From the NCBI GenBank assembly GCA_014621425.1, contig JAANBB010000186.1, positions 1-64,000 on the forward strand: DNA of 64,000 bases, read 5' to 3'. A program made the translations under genes and the position numbers. Shown piece by piece: positions 42,927 to 54,426 of this stretch. Under the pieces are notes generated by a model, which saw only the letters and a program-made list of their open reading frames with translations, was not told where the DNA came from and made no database searches. The stretch's first letter is position 1. Every line of letters begins with the position of its first letter. This DNA is from Cylindrodendrum hubeiense (taxonomy: Eukaryota; Ascomycota; Sordariomycetes; Hypocreales; Nectriaceae).

Positions 42927-45900
42927 CTAGATCGGAAATCGTTTAAACCACTGCTGAATCTCATTCGAAAAAAAGGTACCCAGTTCAAGCTCATCCTGAA
43001 AGCCAGTTATTGCTTCCTCTTGCATTGGCATTCCCATCAACATCTCAGGCCGAAGATCAATATTGCTTTGAGAAATATCCGCCGATGCGTAGTGGGGGCT
43101 GAACTGGACGTCTGAATTGGTCAATTCTAATGTTCGAGGAGAGTTTGGGGTCACTAAAACACAGTTGAGTACAGACACATGAGCAACTGCACGAATCGGC
43201 TCACCCCAGTTTTCAACAAGTCCTGACAGCCGTCTCAGATAGTCAACGCATTGACTTAGAATGGCATTCTGTGCTCCAAGTTGGACAAGTGCTTCGGCCG
43301 ACTTCTCTAGAAATCGTCGTACTAGATCCAAACGGTCGGAATTAATGGTATTGTTGGTAGTATCCTCCATTGGCACCAAAAGGCTGCCAAATATCACCAA
43401 TGCAGCGTTGAAGGCTACAAAATTTACAGTTAGCAACCATCTTTAGAAACCAACTCATAGAGCGGCTGTAGAAGGTAGCAAGACTCACTGTAATATAAAG
43501 TGAACCACCAAGCTCCAATCAAGTGCCGCCCAAGGCCTGGTTTAGTAAGGACCACGTGAATGATCTCAATAATATCCTCCGCTGCTCTCACACACGTGCG
43601 ATTGAAGTTTGTCTGCATTTGGTTAACCGACCTCTGATTACGGCGTGATGGACTTGGATCTCTCGCGCATCCAGCAAGGGAATTTGTGAGCATCGGCCTG
43701 TGAAGCAGAAGTTGAACACTAAGATATCTCAACGACAGGATTAATCTGAACCGTTCAGTGGCTCGGTCCTCCGGCACACATTCCCCGGGCAGATTAGACG
43801 AGGACCGCAGGAACAGCGGCGAGGGCAAAGAATTATGCCAATCACTCAGTTCTTGCTCCAAGTTGAATATCTGTGTGATCATCGTTGTTTCAGAAGGTGG
43901 ATCCTCGCAACCTAAGTTGTGGCCGTAAAGAGTGGCAATGACCTTCCACATCACTCTGTACAGGAGACTGTGGCAATTTAGTACATACTAGCCCCAGGGA
44001 CTTTTGTGAAATCCTACATCGTAGCATTAAAGAAGGAAATACTGGTGTCGTCATGGATTGTGACGTCCCCACAGTATGGTAAGAGAGGTCTCGGAAGGTC
44101 TAATTTGACGTAGTCTTCGGGTATTGCGCCTGGCCGACCGAATGTCATACTCAAGCTCCTAATATCGAGTCAGAACGATAGCTCAAGAAATTCTCGCTGG
44201 TTAGTCGCCGCCATCATAAGCAATGATTAAGAATGGGTAAACCAGGCCAAGTTGAGTTGTAGGATCGGATGTTAAATACCTGTCCAGCAACACGCATCCG
44301 AACCAAGTTCTCTTTCTCATTTCCTGTTCTATGGGCGGAAATTTAGACATTGCATCCCTTGAATGGAGGCCAATTGATAAAGCAGCTTTCACTGCCAGGC
44401 CGTGAGTAGTCCATGTTTGCACAGACTTCTGTGTGCTCTGCAGGTACTGACTCATAAGTAGGAGGTATTGCACTTTGTCAACGTTAGCAGCCAATCCAGA
44501 AAATCTACCCATTAATTTGGATGCAAGAAACCTTACCGGTTTCGAGAGTAGTCCCCCTAAGCATTTGAGTCTTGCAGAGCTCTCTTGCCCGACGGTAATA
44601 AACATCGGATTTCTCAGAATGATACTCGGCAGCATCTTCGGCCCAGCCTGTAGTGCATATAGCCATGGCGAGAATCATGTTAAGAAGTCCCAACCATGTT
44701 CGACGAACATTGGTTCGAAAGTTCTGCTGTCTCATTTGTTCATATGTCTCCAAGAAACTCTGTTGATGAATGAATGGAAAGAGAAGTCCGGTGTTTGTGA
44801 AGTATGATTGGATTAACTTTCGCGTTTCATGGTCGGGGGGGAGCACGTTTGTCTCAACCGCACTCATCGTCTCCCCGGAATGGCCTGTGATGGAAGAGGC
44901 CGAGATTGGACGAGAGACATTGATCATGCTCGTTTGGTAGAAGTTTATGCCATTTGATGAGGATGGAGAAACGTAATCACCCGTTGTCGCACTTTGTTTG
45001 GCCATGGCGCGGAATATTTGGCGCATGAAGGCAATGTTTGATGACGGCCCTTAAGAGGCAGGTTATTAGACATACGATTGGGCAGGCTAGAGGTGGACTG
45101 CGTACCAAAGAATCCACAATCTTGATCATCAACGAATGACAGAGCCATCCCGTCCGTCATGCTCTGGCCCATTGGCTGATCTTGAATGCCCTCGACATTG
45201 ACGACAACATTGTTGGGGACAATGGGTTGTTGTGCTGTGGACTTCTCGGGATTGCATACGCCTTTCTGACGCCAATCTTCAACCTCTGTTAAACGATGGC
45301 CTTGCTGCCTGACGGTAGCCTCAAGCGTCCTCACTTTGTCCTCCAGGTCGGTAAATAAGCTGTGACATCAACTCATTAGCAACGCGGTGCAGAAATCGGG
45401 GTTTAGCAGGACTAGACCAGTCCGGACCGTACGATCATCTCACCAGTGATTCAACTTACTCTCTTGGAACCAATAGATTAGCAGACGTATCGGGTAGTTC
45501 GTAGATACATTCGAAGCCTAGCCGCTCACAAGGCTCGCACCTTGGTCGTACACCATTGCACTACGAATGGAAATTCTGCGGGTTTAGCACCGTCCATGGG
45601 GCGAACCAATTGGGCTATAACGGGGACTCTCACACGAGATTTTCGTATTCGGCACGCGGAACAAGCCAACCCAACCCGACGGCGTTTTGGGGCTTGGGTT
45701 GGCTCCTGATCTTCTGCACTCCCAACATTGGATGTCCGGTTAGTGCCAGCGACCGACACGTCGTCGTCGTGACCCATCGGTATGTCTTCGTCTCTCGCGA
45801 CGAGATTGGCAAGGCTCCCCGCTTGTGAGAAAAGTGGGCGGACGATAGAGGACTGCTCCGAATGTCGCCGAGGTGGAGAAGTAGGCTGAGGATCCGGGGA

Positions 45901-46068
45901 AGGATTGGGACGGAAGCCGACTCTTATAATCACCGCCATGGAGAAGTGAGGGGAGATTTCGCCCCAACCCCACATTCCGGGACATGCCGTAGGTGACATG
46001 GCCCCTGGGAAGACTTCAGCTACCGCAAGAGCGATTGCTGTCGCGTCCCTGCTTATCTGTGGGTTCAT
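42927..46068 (-). CDS. Zn2Cys6 transcription factor with fungal-specific regulatory domain, cluster regulator candidate
   Basis: Eight exons: 45634-46068, 45460-45560, 45106-45359, 44537-45049, 44280-44472, 44018-44158, 43489-43955 and 42927-43414; 863 residues. The binuclear zinc cluster spans the first intron: RRRVGLACSACRIRKSR continues as CNGVRPRCEPCERLGFEC. A coiled-coil linker follows (DLEDKVRTLEATVRQQGHRL). The middle homology domain (Fungal_trans) shows FGPSSNIAFMRQIFRAMA, FPFIHQQSFLETYE, EMRKRTWFGCVLLDRSLSM and TFGRPGAIPEDYV. The conserved frame fixes all introns. Divergent from the FAH-family gene, with a 305-nt shared promoter containing CGGGGAACCG. Its place at the edge of the catabolic genes suggests it controls them; this is inference. 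The exact start ATG is uncertain. Confidence 0.9.
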
Positions 46069-46185
46069 GTGGGCTGAACTGCCGAAACATGATGTAACCC
46101 AATACCGCCTAAAGTCGAATTAGTGTCATTTCGTTACACTCTGAATCTGCCGCTTTCCCCAATCAAGTCGGCTAGATCCGGCTTT

Positions 46186-46195
46186 CGGGGAACCG
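46186..46195. promoter_or_regulatory. CGG-N4-CCG element in regulator/FAH promoter
   Basis: CGGGGAACCG, an inverted CGG/CCG pair typical of Zn2Cys6 binding sites, lies 118 nt upstream of the regulator ATG and 179 nt upstream of the FAH-family ATG. Similar elements recur at 49981, 49994, 53982 and 56571. Confidence 0.5.
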
Positions 46196-46373
46196 TCGGG
46201 ACAGCTCCCCGGCCTGATCGCCCTGGGCACACCGTGATAAAATAACATGGATGGCGATTTAAGCTGGTGCACTTCTCCTCTAATGAGTCCATCTGTTCAT
46301 CAATCATCAAATCATCCAGTTGACCTGCTAGATTTCACGAACCATCAAGACCCTATCTGCAAAATTCGACAAC

Positions 46374-47502
46374 ATGAAGGTTGCTTGGGAACGTTTAATT
46401 CGTTTTGTCGCTACAGATGGCCGAGTCCTGTATGGAGAGCCGATCCTTCCTCACCCGGACTTTGACATTGGTGACACCACAGATGAGACCAGGCTCCAGG
46501 CGCGGGTCATTGAGGGAAATGATTTATACGATACGAAGGGGATTACTCGGGTCACAGACAACATCGTTACTGTCAAGAAGCTTCTCGGCCCGATAACGCA
46601 TTCGGATGTACCCATTCTGCGATGCGTTGGGCTAAATTATGCGACACACAGTTAGTACACCTATAACCGACAGGGAACTTTTAGGCTGTTTATGCACTAC
46701 TAATACTGGTGCGTATAGTTCGCGAAGCTGGCCGAAAGCAACCGCCCTTTCCCTCCATATTCTTTAAACCCTCTACCACTGTGACCGACCACGGAGCAAG
46801 TGTAGTAATCCCGAGGATTGCTCAAGATGACCAAGCCGATTACGAAGGCGAACTGGTAGGTGTGATAGTCTGGGACGCAAATTTCATCTGCCAATTTGGA
46901 CGCGTGGCATCCCCGTGTATCATACAAAGGCTCACGCACATTCTAGGTTGTCGTACTAGGAAAGGATGCAAAGGATGTTTCAGTGTCTGATGCACTCGAT
47001 TACGTCGCGGCTTACACGGTAGGTAATGACATCTCATCACGAAAATGGCAAAGGGATCCCTCCCTTGCGGGCGGTGTACCGCAGTGGGGTTTCTCGAAAG
47101 GGTTTGACACTTATGCGCCGCTCGGGCCTGTCCTGGTTTCGAGCAAGCTGGTACCTGATCCTGCAGATCTTCATCTTCAAACGGTTGTGGATGGGGAGTT
47201 GCGGCAAGATGCGGGTGTGGATGACCTTGTCTTTTCCATCCCTCAACTGATTGCGCATTTATCATCCGGAACTACCTTGCAAAAGGGTAGCGTAATTATG
47301 ACGGGTACTCCAGGAGGTATGAGTCTTTCTCCGTCTTGCGACTTTGTTATTCCATAAAGTCAACCCGAGCTAATCAGTATTCTCAATGAAAGGAGTCGGT
47401 GCTGGGATGAAGCCACCACGGTATCTTGTTCCTGGAACAACCATGGAGGTAAAGATCTCAGGGATAGGGACGCTAAGAAATGGTGTCGAATTTTCTTCAT
47501 AG
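46374..47502 (+). CDS. fumarylacetoacetate hydrolase family protein (probable maleyl-/fumarylpyruvate hydrolase)
   Basis: Exons 46374-46650, 46719-46855, 46947-47316 and 47378-47502 give 302 residues. Typical FAH-fold motifs are seen: RCVGLNYATH, PSIFFKPSTTVTDHG, ADYEGELVVVLGKDAKDV (with the metal-binding Glu pair), AYTVGNDISSRKWQ, GFSKGFDTYAPLGP, and SVIMTGTPG. The intron at 46856-46946 is set by the junction GELVVVLG. Members cleave the carbon-carbon bond of 1,3-diketo acids. Next to a gentisate dioxygenase the likely substrate is maleylpyruvate or fumarylpyruvate, giving pyruvate and maleate or fumarate. No maleylpyruvate isomerase is in the window. Divergently transcribed from the Zn2Cys6 regulator. 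Confidence 0.92.
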
Positions 47503-48174
47503 AATATATATTAATCTGAGTAAGACAAGTTGAGTCCTACAATAGCCTATGGTTCTTTGCCATGATCGAGCATCAGTTATTGCTACAGTTTTGACGAAAG
47601 AGATCTTGCCAATGTCGTCTTAAGTTCGTTAGTATGTTAGTTCAACGATGTTCTAGAATGTAACGGGGGAATGGCCATCTAAGGCCTTAAGAAATTGTGA
47701 AGGCTTAGGGAAGGTAACGCTTGACTGAACCAATGAAACAATGCAAATCCTTTTCAGCCAAAGACAAGTGTCATTCACTTCCTCTACACCTTACGTGTTA
47801 TGTCTTTGGCTTCGGGTTCTCATTGAAGACTATTCTGACTCTAAACCGGGTTAACCTCACTACTAAACTTTCTCTCTCCTCATCATGGAACAGGTGTCGG
47901 GCTAGGGTCACAGTAGCTGCCAACACTTTAGGTCTCCAGAAAGTATTGAGAACAGGATAAGGATCTATCTAAGGAGCTGGCTGGTTTGGCCTCTATTTAT
48001 CACAACTATTGAAGCCCTTGACCGCTATTTTCTTCCTTCTTTGTTTGCTTGGCCAGTTGTCATCGCGATGCGGCTCGCCTTTTTGTGATCGTACAGCTTG
48101 ACAAGCATCGGACTTAGCAGCGGGCTAAGTTCCACTCATACCAGCTTACCCTATACCTGAGCCATGGAGCAGCC
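47503..48174. other. convergent intergenic region, no gene seen
   Basis: Spacer between the 3' ends of the FAH-family gene and the FAD monooxygenase. One 79-codon frame has no support. Confidence 0.5.
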
Positions 48175-49834
48175 CTAGATTTTGTGCTTCGAACCTTCTC
48201 CAACTCTAGCCCCCATCTCGAAATGCCATGCCTTTCTTAACTCTGCTTCTGCATCATAGCCATATGTCCAAAGCTGTGTTACAGGATCGCTCCACTGATT
48301 CGTGCTCTCAATGAAATACTTTCCCTCAACTTCGGCTCGCATTCCGCTATCTCGAGCCTGCTGCTCTCTTCCATCTGGAAAGTGCCAGAGCTTACCATTC
48401 ACTAGGCTCGCTGATTGCATACCATAGCTACGGCTCATTCTCTCCTTTTCGAAAACGTGAAGCGCATCCGGAATTTGTTCCTTTGAAGAAATAAGACATA
48501 ACGCTTCAGAAAGAGCGGCGCCATCTTCCACGGCCATTGCAGCCCCCTGGGACATATAAGGCACCATAGCATGTGCAGCGTCCCCTAGAATAATGAGCTT
48601 GCGGCTTTTGGAGATCCAAGTCGGGAGACGAGCGCCACTTAAAAGGGGCCATTTTATCGTCTTAGTTACTAAATGAATGACTTTTTTAAGCCTGAATGCC
48701 TGTGTGAGCAAGTTCTGTACATGTCGGTTGCACGAAGGATGACTTACTTCGGGTCCCAGTTTTCGAAGTGGCTTCTCATGTCTTCAATTGCTTTTTGGGA
48801 ATTCCAAGTGCTTGGGTCAGTGTGGTCTACATGTGATAGTACCATGTTGAAAGATTTTCCTCCCGCGATGCAATATGTCATGACGTGTCGGCCCTCCCCA
48901 ATCCTGAATGATGAATGTTAGCAAACACCGGTGTCAAAATTGAGAGCACTCACCAAATGTTGATACCCGGTTTTTCAAGAAGCCAGGAGGTATCGGGATC
49001 GATCTTCATCTGATCAGTGTTCACCACAGCTCGATATGCTGCGAATCCTGTTTTGGTTGCCGGCTTGTCTACACCACCAATGACAGCAGCTCTTGCCACA
49101 GATTTGACACCATCAGCAGCGACAATGAGATCCGCAGTGTACTCCCGTCCGTCTTCCGTCTTGACTGATGGCGCCCTTTCGTCGTATCGGACTACCTTGC
49201 TGTTGGTAATTACCTGAACGCCTAGCTGAGCCGCAAGGCTACACAAAGCATGATGGAAGTCTGCACGGTGGATCACAAAGTACGGGGCGCCATATGTCTC
49301 ACTGAAGTTTGGCATGAGCTTTGTGTAGCCAATGGCGCCTCCATCTTCCCAACGACGAAAGGTCATGCTGTCAGGTTCTACAACTCGGCCCTCGATGAAT
49401 GGTCCAATACCCCAAGAGAGGAGAAGTCTTGCAGAGTTGGGTGGGATCTGAATACCAGCCCCAACCTAAGTTGATGGGTCTTGTTAACACGAGTTTCTTT
49501 CAAAACAGCGGATCAAAAAATATCTTACCTCTCCCAGTACGGCAGCTTGCTCCAAAACAGTAACTGTATGTCCACGACGTGCTAAAGCCACCGCCGTTGC
49601 GAGACCGCCGAGGCCAGCACCCACAACCAAGATCTGTAGAGGGACTACGGCTTTGAACAAAGTCACGTCTCGGCCATTCTCTATCTGTTGCAACTTTCTA
49701 AGAAGTGCTGTTGACTGTGACGGGTAGTCAAAAACCTGGAAATTGTAGAATGAGTCAGATTTGGTTCGTGACTGTCACGATGTGGTAGAGTCATGAAATC
49801 TTACCTCTTCTGATATTATTGTGCCGTTCATCAT
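48175..49834 (-). CDS. FAD-dependent monooxygenase, salicylate/3-hydroxybenzoate hydroxylase type
   Basis: Five exons: 49805-49834, 49529-49735, 48954-49465, 48748-48903 and 48175-48691; 473 residues. Family motifs are in order: the dinucleotide-binding ILVVGAGLGGLATAVALARR, the DG motif DLIVAADGVKSVAR, and the GD motif LIILGDAAHAMVPYMSQGAA followed by MAVEDGAALSEAL. The junction WDPKLKKVIHLV sets the last splice. Group A flavin hydroxylases of this type add oxygen to hydroxybenzoates using NAD(P)H. In a cluster with gentisate dioxygenase it most likely makes gentisate from salicylate or 3-hydroxybenzoate. Divergent from that dioxygenase over a 357-nt promoter. No targeting signal seen, so probably cytosolic. 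Confidence 0.93.
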
Positions 49835-49980
49835 GGTTGGGTGTTGATGCCGCAATTTCATGAGCTGGATATCTTGAACAGTGACTTCTACAGCATGATA
49901 AGACGAAGGTAAGAGACCACAAAAGCTTATGAAACATCCGCATTTGTAAGTCATTATTAAAGCAAGTGCGATCTCCGCAT

Positions 49981-50006
49981 CGGGGAAGCATCCCGGTGTT
50001 CCCCCG
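49981..50006. promoter_or_regulatory. CGGGGAA elements in monooxygenase/gentisate dioxygenase promoter
   Basis: CGGGGAAGC at 49981-49989 and, on the other strand, CGGGGGAACACCG (49994-50006 as CGGTGTTCCCCCG). They lie about 150-170 nt from the monooxygenase ATG and about 190-210 nt from the dioxygenase ATG. Confidence 0.45.
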
Positions 50007-50191
50007 CTTAATTGTGGCAGGACGACAGACACCGGGTATATTTCGGGATGCTCCCTTTCAGCGCGTAGAAAGAAAAGTACAAAGCTATGACGAAAATGTC
50101 CAAGTGTTCACCCGATAATAGGCAATCCATGATTGAACGAAGTCAACATAGCTTCTCAATTTCGTCATTAATTTCACTACGAAAAGAAACA

Positions 50192-51482
50192 ATGGGTGTC
50201 AGTAACGGCTGCAACGGGATTTCCGCCTCGGCCAACGGCCATGAATCGATCGCAAGCGATGCAATCACTACCCAGGAGCAGCTTCTCCAGGCATTGGAGG
50301 CTACCAAGACAGCTCCACTATGGGCACAGATGCAGCGGCTGAACCCACCTGCCCCGAGTCCTAGAACCGTGCCGTACCTCTGGGCATATGATGCTATCAG
50401 GCCTTACCTCCTGCGAGCTGGTGCTATAATCACTGAAAAACAGGCTGAGAGACGTGTTCTCATGCTTGCCAACCCAGCTAGAGGTAAGTCCCGTTCCTCT
50501 CCTGATGCCGCATACTCCCAGGCTCCCCACGATGCTCAGCTGCAGCTTCCATGGACTAATGTGGTGGTTAACAGAGGCGCCGTATACAACTGATACACTG
50601 TATGCCGGCCTGCAGCTCGTTCAACCCCGAGAAACTGCCCCTGCGCATCGCCATACAGCTTTTGCATGTCGTTTCATCATTGAAGGCAAAGGAGGCTTCA
50701 CTGCCGTACATGGGCAACGTGTGCCGATGCATCCTCGTGACGTAATTGTCACCCCGACGTGGAACTGGCATGATCATGGAAAGAAGGGTGCAGATGAAGA
50801 GGGCGGAGATGATCAACCAGTCATCTGGCTCGATGGGCTTGACTTGCCCAACTTCGTCCACTTTCCCGTCCATTTTGTCGAGCACTTTGAAAATGCCAGA
50901 TACCCGGCTGAAGAGATGGACGAGTCCCCAATTTTATTTCCGTGGAAGGAAATGCAGGCCAAACTTGAGGCTGGCCAGGGCAAATGGACGTCGGTGCCGT
51001 ATCTCAAAGCAGATGGTAGAGAAAGTGAGTTCACCCTTCCATCTTCCACCTGATCCTTACCGCTTTCAACTTTGCACAAATGCCCATCTTTGGATATTTG
51101 CATGTAGTATATCCTCCACATTCACTTTTTGAAACCAGTGATCAGCATATATTCTAACCTTTGACGTTTATTTACAGTTGGCCGTGTTATTGGTGCTTCT
51201 GCCGAAAGGCTCAACGCTGGCTTCGAATCTCCTGCCGTGTGCGAGACTGCCTCTTCCGTCTACCATGTAATTGAAGGATCAGGTCACTCCAAAATTGGCG
51301 ACTTGTCTCTGTCATGGAAGCAAGGTGATACATTTTGCATCCCAGCCTGGCATCAGTATCAACATTTCGCAGATGCCAGTGGCAAGGCCTACCTCTATCG
51401 TTTTGATGACAAGCCCATGCTCAAAGCACTTGGTTTCTACCGCGTTGAAGGAATGGATCTCGAGAAGTATGTTTCAGATTAA
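50192..51482 (+). CDS. gentisate 1,2-dioxygenase
   Basis: Exons 50192-50483, 50575-51024 and 51178-51482 give 348 residues, the usual length for the family. It is a bicupin. The N-terminal cupin holds [19 protein letters not shown] and [17 protein letters not shown], with the His residues that bind Fe(II). The C-terminal cupin has [17 protein letters not shown] and [32 protein letters not shown] is a typical N-terminal segment. It opens the ring of gentisate between C1 and C2 to give maleylpyruvate. The ATG at 50192 (MGVSNGCNG) was preferred; an upstream in-frame ATG at 50087 would add a Ser-rich leader that looks like 5' UTR. Divergent partner: the FAD monooxygenase, so the two steps are probably co-regulated. 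Confidence 0.94.
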
Positions 51483-52087
51483 TATTTAGCGATGAGCAGG
51501 ATAACTCAATTTCGAGTTTAACTTGTGGAACGCTTCTTTGACTTCGCTGAATGGGGAATATGCATCAATAAATCAGACAGCTGTTACATTAGCAGTTTTC
51601 TCACAAGACCAAATATCTGGATATGGGAATCATATTGAGCCATAAATACTATGTCGTACTTATTTCTTGGTAGTCTTATCAATGTTCTCTCAAGTTCTGA
51701 GTGTCATCGGGCTTCAATCAAACGCAAGAGTCTACGTAGAAGGTTTCGTGTCATTTGGTCACCCTTTTTTTTCTATCCCAAGGACATCAGAGGCACCTAG
51801 AACCCATATGATAGGCTCTAAGCCACAGAAGACTAGGTATAGGTTTCATTTTACGATCATTCAGCTTCGTAGCTTACTGGATGCAGACTTCTGCCGAGGA
51901 CCGCAGGATCCGAAGAAGGCTGAAGGCAGCTTTCAGTTTCATCGTCTTCTGCATGTACAAACTGATCCCTAGACCATTATTTGGTCGACAAATCAATAGC
52001 CTTCCATCTCTCGGATCACTCTCATCACAAAGTGGAACATATTTGAAAGAAAGATTCCCAGAACGCTATTCAAGGCGAAGTAAGAAC
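51483..52087. other. convergent intergenic region, no gene seen
   Basis: Spacer between the 3' ends of the dioxygenase and the aldehyde dehydrogenase. No supported feature. Confidence 0.5.
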
Positions 52088-53818
52088 CTATGGATGCAAG
52101 GTAATTGTCTGTGTCTGTACAAACTCTCGCAGCCCCCATTCGGCACCAAATCTCCCGAAGCCACTCGCTTTGTTCCCACCGTGTGGTAATGTCGCCTCAT
52201 CATGGACAGTAGATGCGTTGATGTGAACTGCACCAACATCAAGCTTTCGAGCCAATCCCAGAGCACGATAGTGATCTTTTGTCCAAATAGACGCCGAGAG
52301 TCCGTAATCACTAGCGTTCGCCATCAGAATAGCCTCATCCTCATCTGAGACAACAACCACGCCAAGCATGGGCCCGAAAGACTCCATAGAGAAAAACTCC
52401 ATTGTTGGTAGAACATTTTCTATGAGCAAAATGGGAACAACTTGAGTATTCGAGTGGCCTTCAGAGGAGTCAAATGAAGAGGTGACTTTTGATCCCTTCG
52501 CCACAGCGTCGTCAGACAGGGTGCGTGATCTGGTGGCGCTATTAGAGGATATGACCTTGTACGACGTCCCGTATTTCTTGCTGAGAGCCTGCTGTAACTC
52601 AGTTTTGAAATCATCTGCAACCTCGCGAGATACAATGGCAAGATCTGTAGACATACAGATCTGACCTCCCTAGAGATAGTTAGCGGGTTTTACTATATGC
52701 GTCTAATCATTTGTATTAAGAAGAAATGAATATTATGTGGTCAAATTAGAGAAAATGGGTTTATACTCACATTAAGGGTGGCGCCTTGAAGAATCGTCTC
52801 TGCAGCCTTGGCTGTGTCTGCATCAGGGAGAATGATGGAACAGTTTTTCCCACCCAATTCTAGAAGCACCGGCTTGAGCGCCTGTCCAGCCATCTGAGCA
52901 ATAATTCGACCCACAGTCGTCGAGCCAGTGAAATTAACTTTTCGGATTGAAGGGTGTTTGATCAATGTCTCGACAACCTCGGCTGCATCTTCTGGTCGGT
53001 GAAGAATGAGATTGACAACTCCGGGGGGGAACTCAGCTTCGACGAACAACTGAGCAATGAAATGGTGAGTTCTGGGACTTAGCTCAGAGCCCTGTATAGT
53101 CAGATTAAATTTGTCACGTGAAGAAATGTATGAATTTGCATGACATACTTTAAGAATAGCAGTGTTCCCAGCTGCAATAGGAGCCACTACGGCTCTAAAC
53201 CCTAGTATTAGTGGCCCATTCCAAGGTGCGATTCCGAGAACCACTCCTAAGGGACGGTTGAAGACGAATCCATACGAATCTTTGAGCTCTGTGTGAGGGA
53301 TGGAGCCGCTCATAGTATTCGACGTGATCAGTGAGGCAGTTTCTTCGATGAGGGCGACGCTATCGGAAACGTTTCGAGCCGCCCAGTCTTCGGAGCAATG
53401 GATTTCAGCTCTTATGATTCTCTTCGCTTCGTCTTCGCGCTGAAGGAGCAACTAGTGTGATAGAAAGCACAATTAGTTTATTTGGGCTCCATGAGTATTG
53501 ATAAGTTTCTTCGAGGAGCACAAGGCAACTTACACGAGACAGTCGTAAAAGCAGGCTGCGCCGCTCCAGAGGGGATGTTTGCGACCAGCCGCGAAAGGCA
53601 TTGCTGCTACTTGCGATAGCCTCGGCACAATCTGACGCATCAGCACCTTGAAAGGATCCAGCCGGCGACATTTTTTGGAGTCTTGATCTCGATGCTTTGA
53701 AGATGGGCAGCCCATCAATTAAAAGCGGAATTTTAATGACTTCGTCAAGTGTACTTGAACGATCATGGATGCAAAGCTTCTTCGCGTCTAATTCAGTTTG
53801 AGGTTGAGAGAGTGGCAT
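52088..53818 (-). CDS. aldehyde dehydrogenase, salicylaldehyde/benzaldehyde dehydrogenase-like
   Basis: Exons 53534-53818, 53149-53451, 52771-53091 and 52088-52669 give 496 residues. ALDH motifs: GVVLGIAPWNGPLILGFRA (cofactor and oxyanion Asn), KVNFTGSTTVGRIIA, VLLELGGKNCSIIL with the general-base Glu, GGQICMS with the catalytic Cys (just after the last intron), FFSMESFGPMLGV, and near the end HGGNKASGFGRFG. It oxidises an aldehyde to the acid with NAD(P)+. The family is closest, by motif feel, to aryl-aldehyde enzymes such as salicylaldehyde dehydrogenase. In the cluster it would take the aldehyde released by the cleavage oxygenase and supply the hydroxybenzoate for the FAD monooxygenase. 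Confidence 0.93.
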
Positions 53819-54426
53819 CTTGAGAAAATGATATGCTTCAGGACAAACGGTAGGGTAACGATTATGGTACTTTTCGCATCAATTATAGGAAGTATGACGG
53901 TCCATGGAGTGAATCAGTGTCCTGTTACAATCTAGAAACTTTCGAAGGTTTGGGATTTTTATTACAGGAAATATTATGAAGCGGGGAACCTTCGGGTTCG
54001 AAGCCGACATCATATGACAATCGAGGGGAAGTAACGGCGTGTGGGGAACATTAAGCTTAGTACGGTTTGGTTACGCGGCCCATAGAATACATCCATTATT
54101 GAACCTGACGACCTATGGAAGGTATTCAAGAAATATCTCCGTAGGCGGAGTGGCACAAAATCGGTTCGCCAAGAATGGTGTCAGAGAAGGGGTGTAAAAA
54201 CGAGCAACAATAAAGGAGGCGAGTACAGCGATAATAAACTTTAGCGACAAGTTCAACCCTTGGTTTAAGAATACAGTATAAATTCAAGGCATTTCGTAGA
54301 AAATCTAAGTTTGATGCCTTTTCGATGCAACAAAAGGTTTATCTTCACAATCTAGAGTAACATCCCACTCGAAGTACAATCTATACCATAGTATTTGAAG
54401 TGATATACTAGATTTAAGATGCGTAG
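53819..54426. other. intergenic, promoter of the aldehyde dehydrogenase
   Basis: About 600 nt between the ALDH start and the 3' end of the MFS gene, both on the minus strand. Contains the CGGGGAACC element listed separately; otherwise nothing supported. Confidence 0.5.
53982..53990. promoter_or_regulatory. CGGGGAACC element in ALDH promoter
   Basis: CGGGGAACC, followed directly by TTCGGGTTCG, lies about 165 nt upstream of the ALDH ATG. It matches the element at 46186 except that the final G is replaced. Confidence 0.4.

Noticed and set aside
50087..50191. Upstream in-frame ATG for gentisate dioxygenase
   Set aside because: It would add 35 Ser-rich residues not usual for the family; treated as 5' untranslated sequence.
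53985..54005. tRNA T-arm-like text (CGGGTTCGAAGCCG)
   Set aside because: No matching anticodon arm or acceptor stem around it, so not a tRNA gene. No tRNA or rRNA gene was found in the window.
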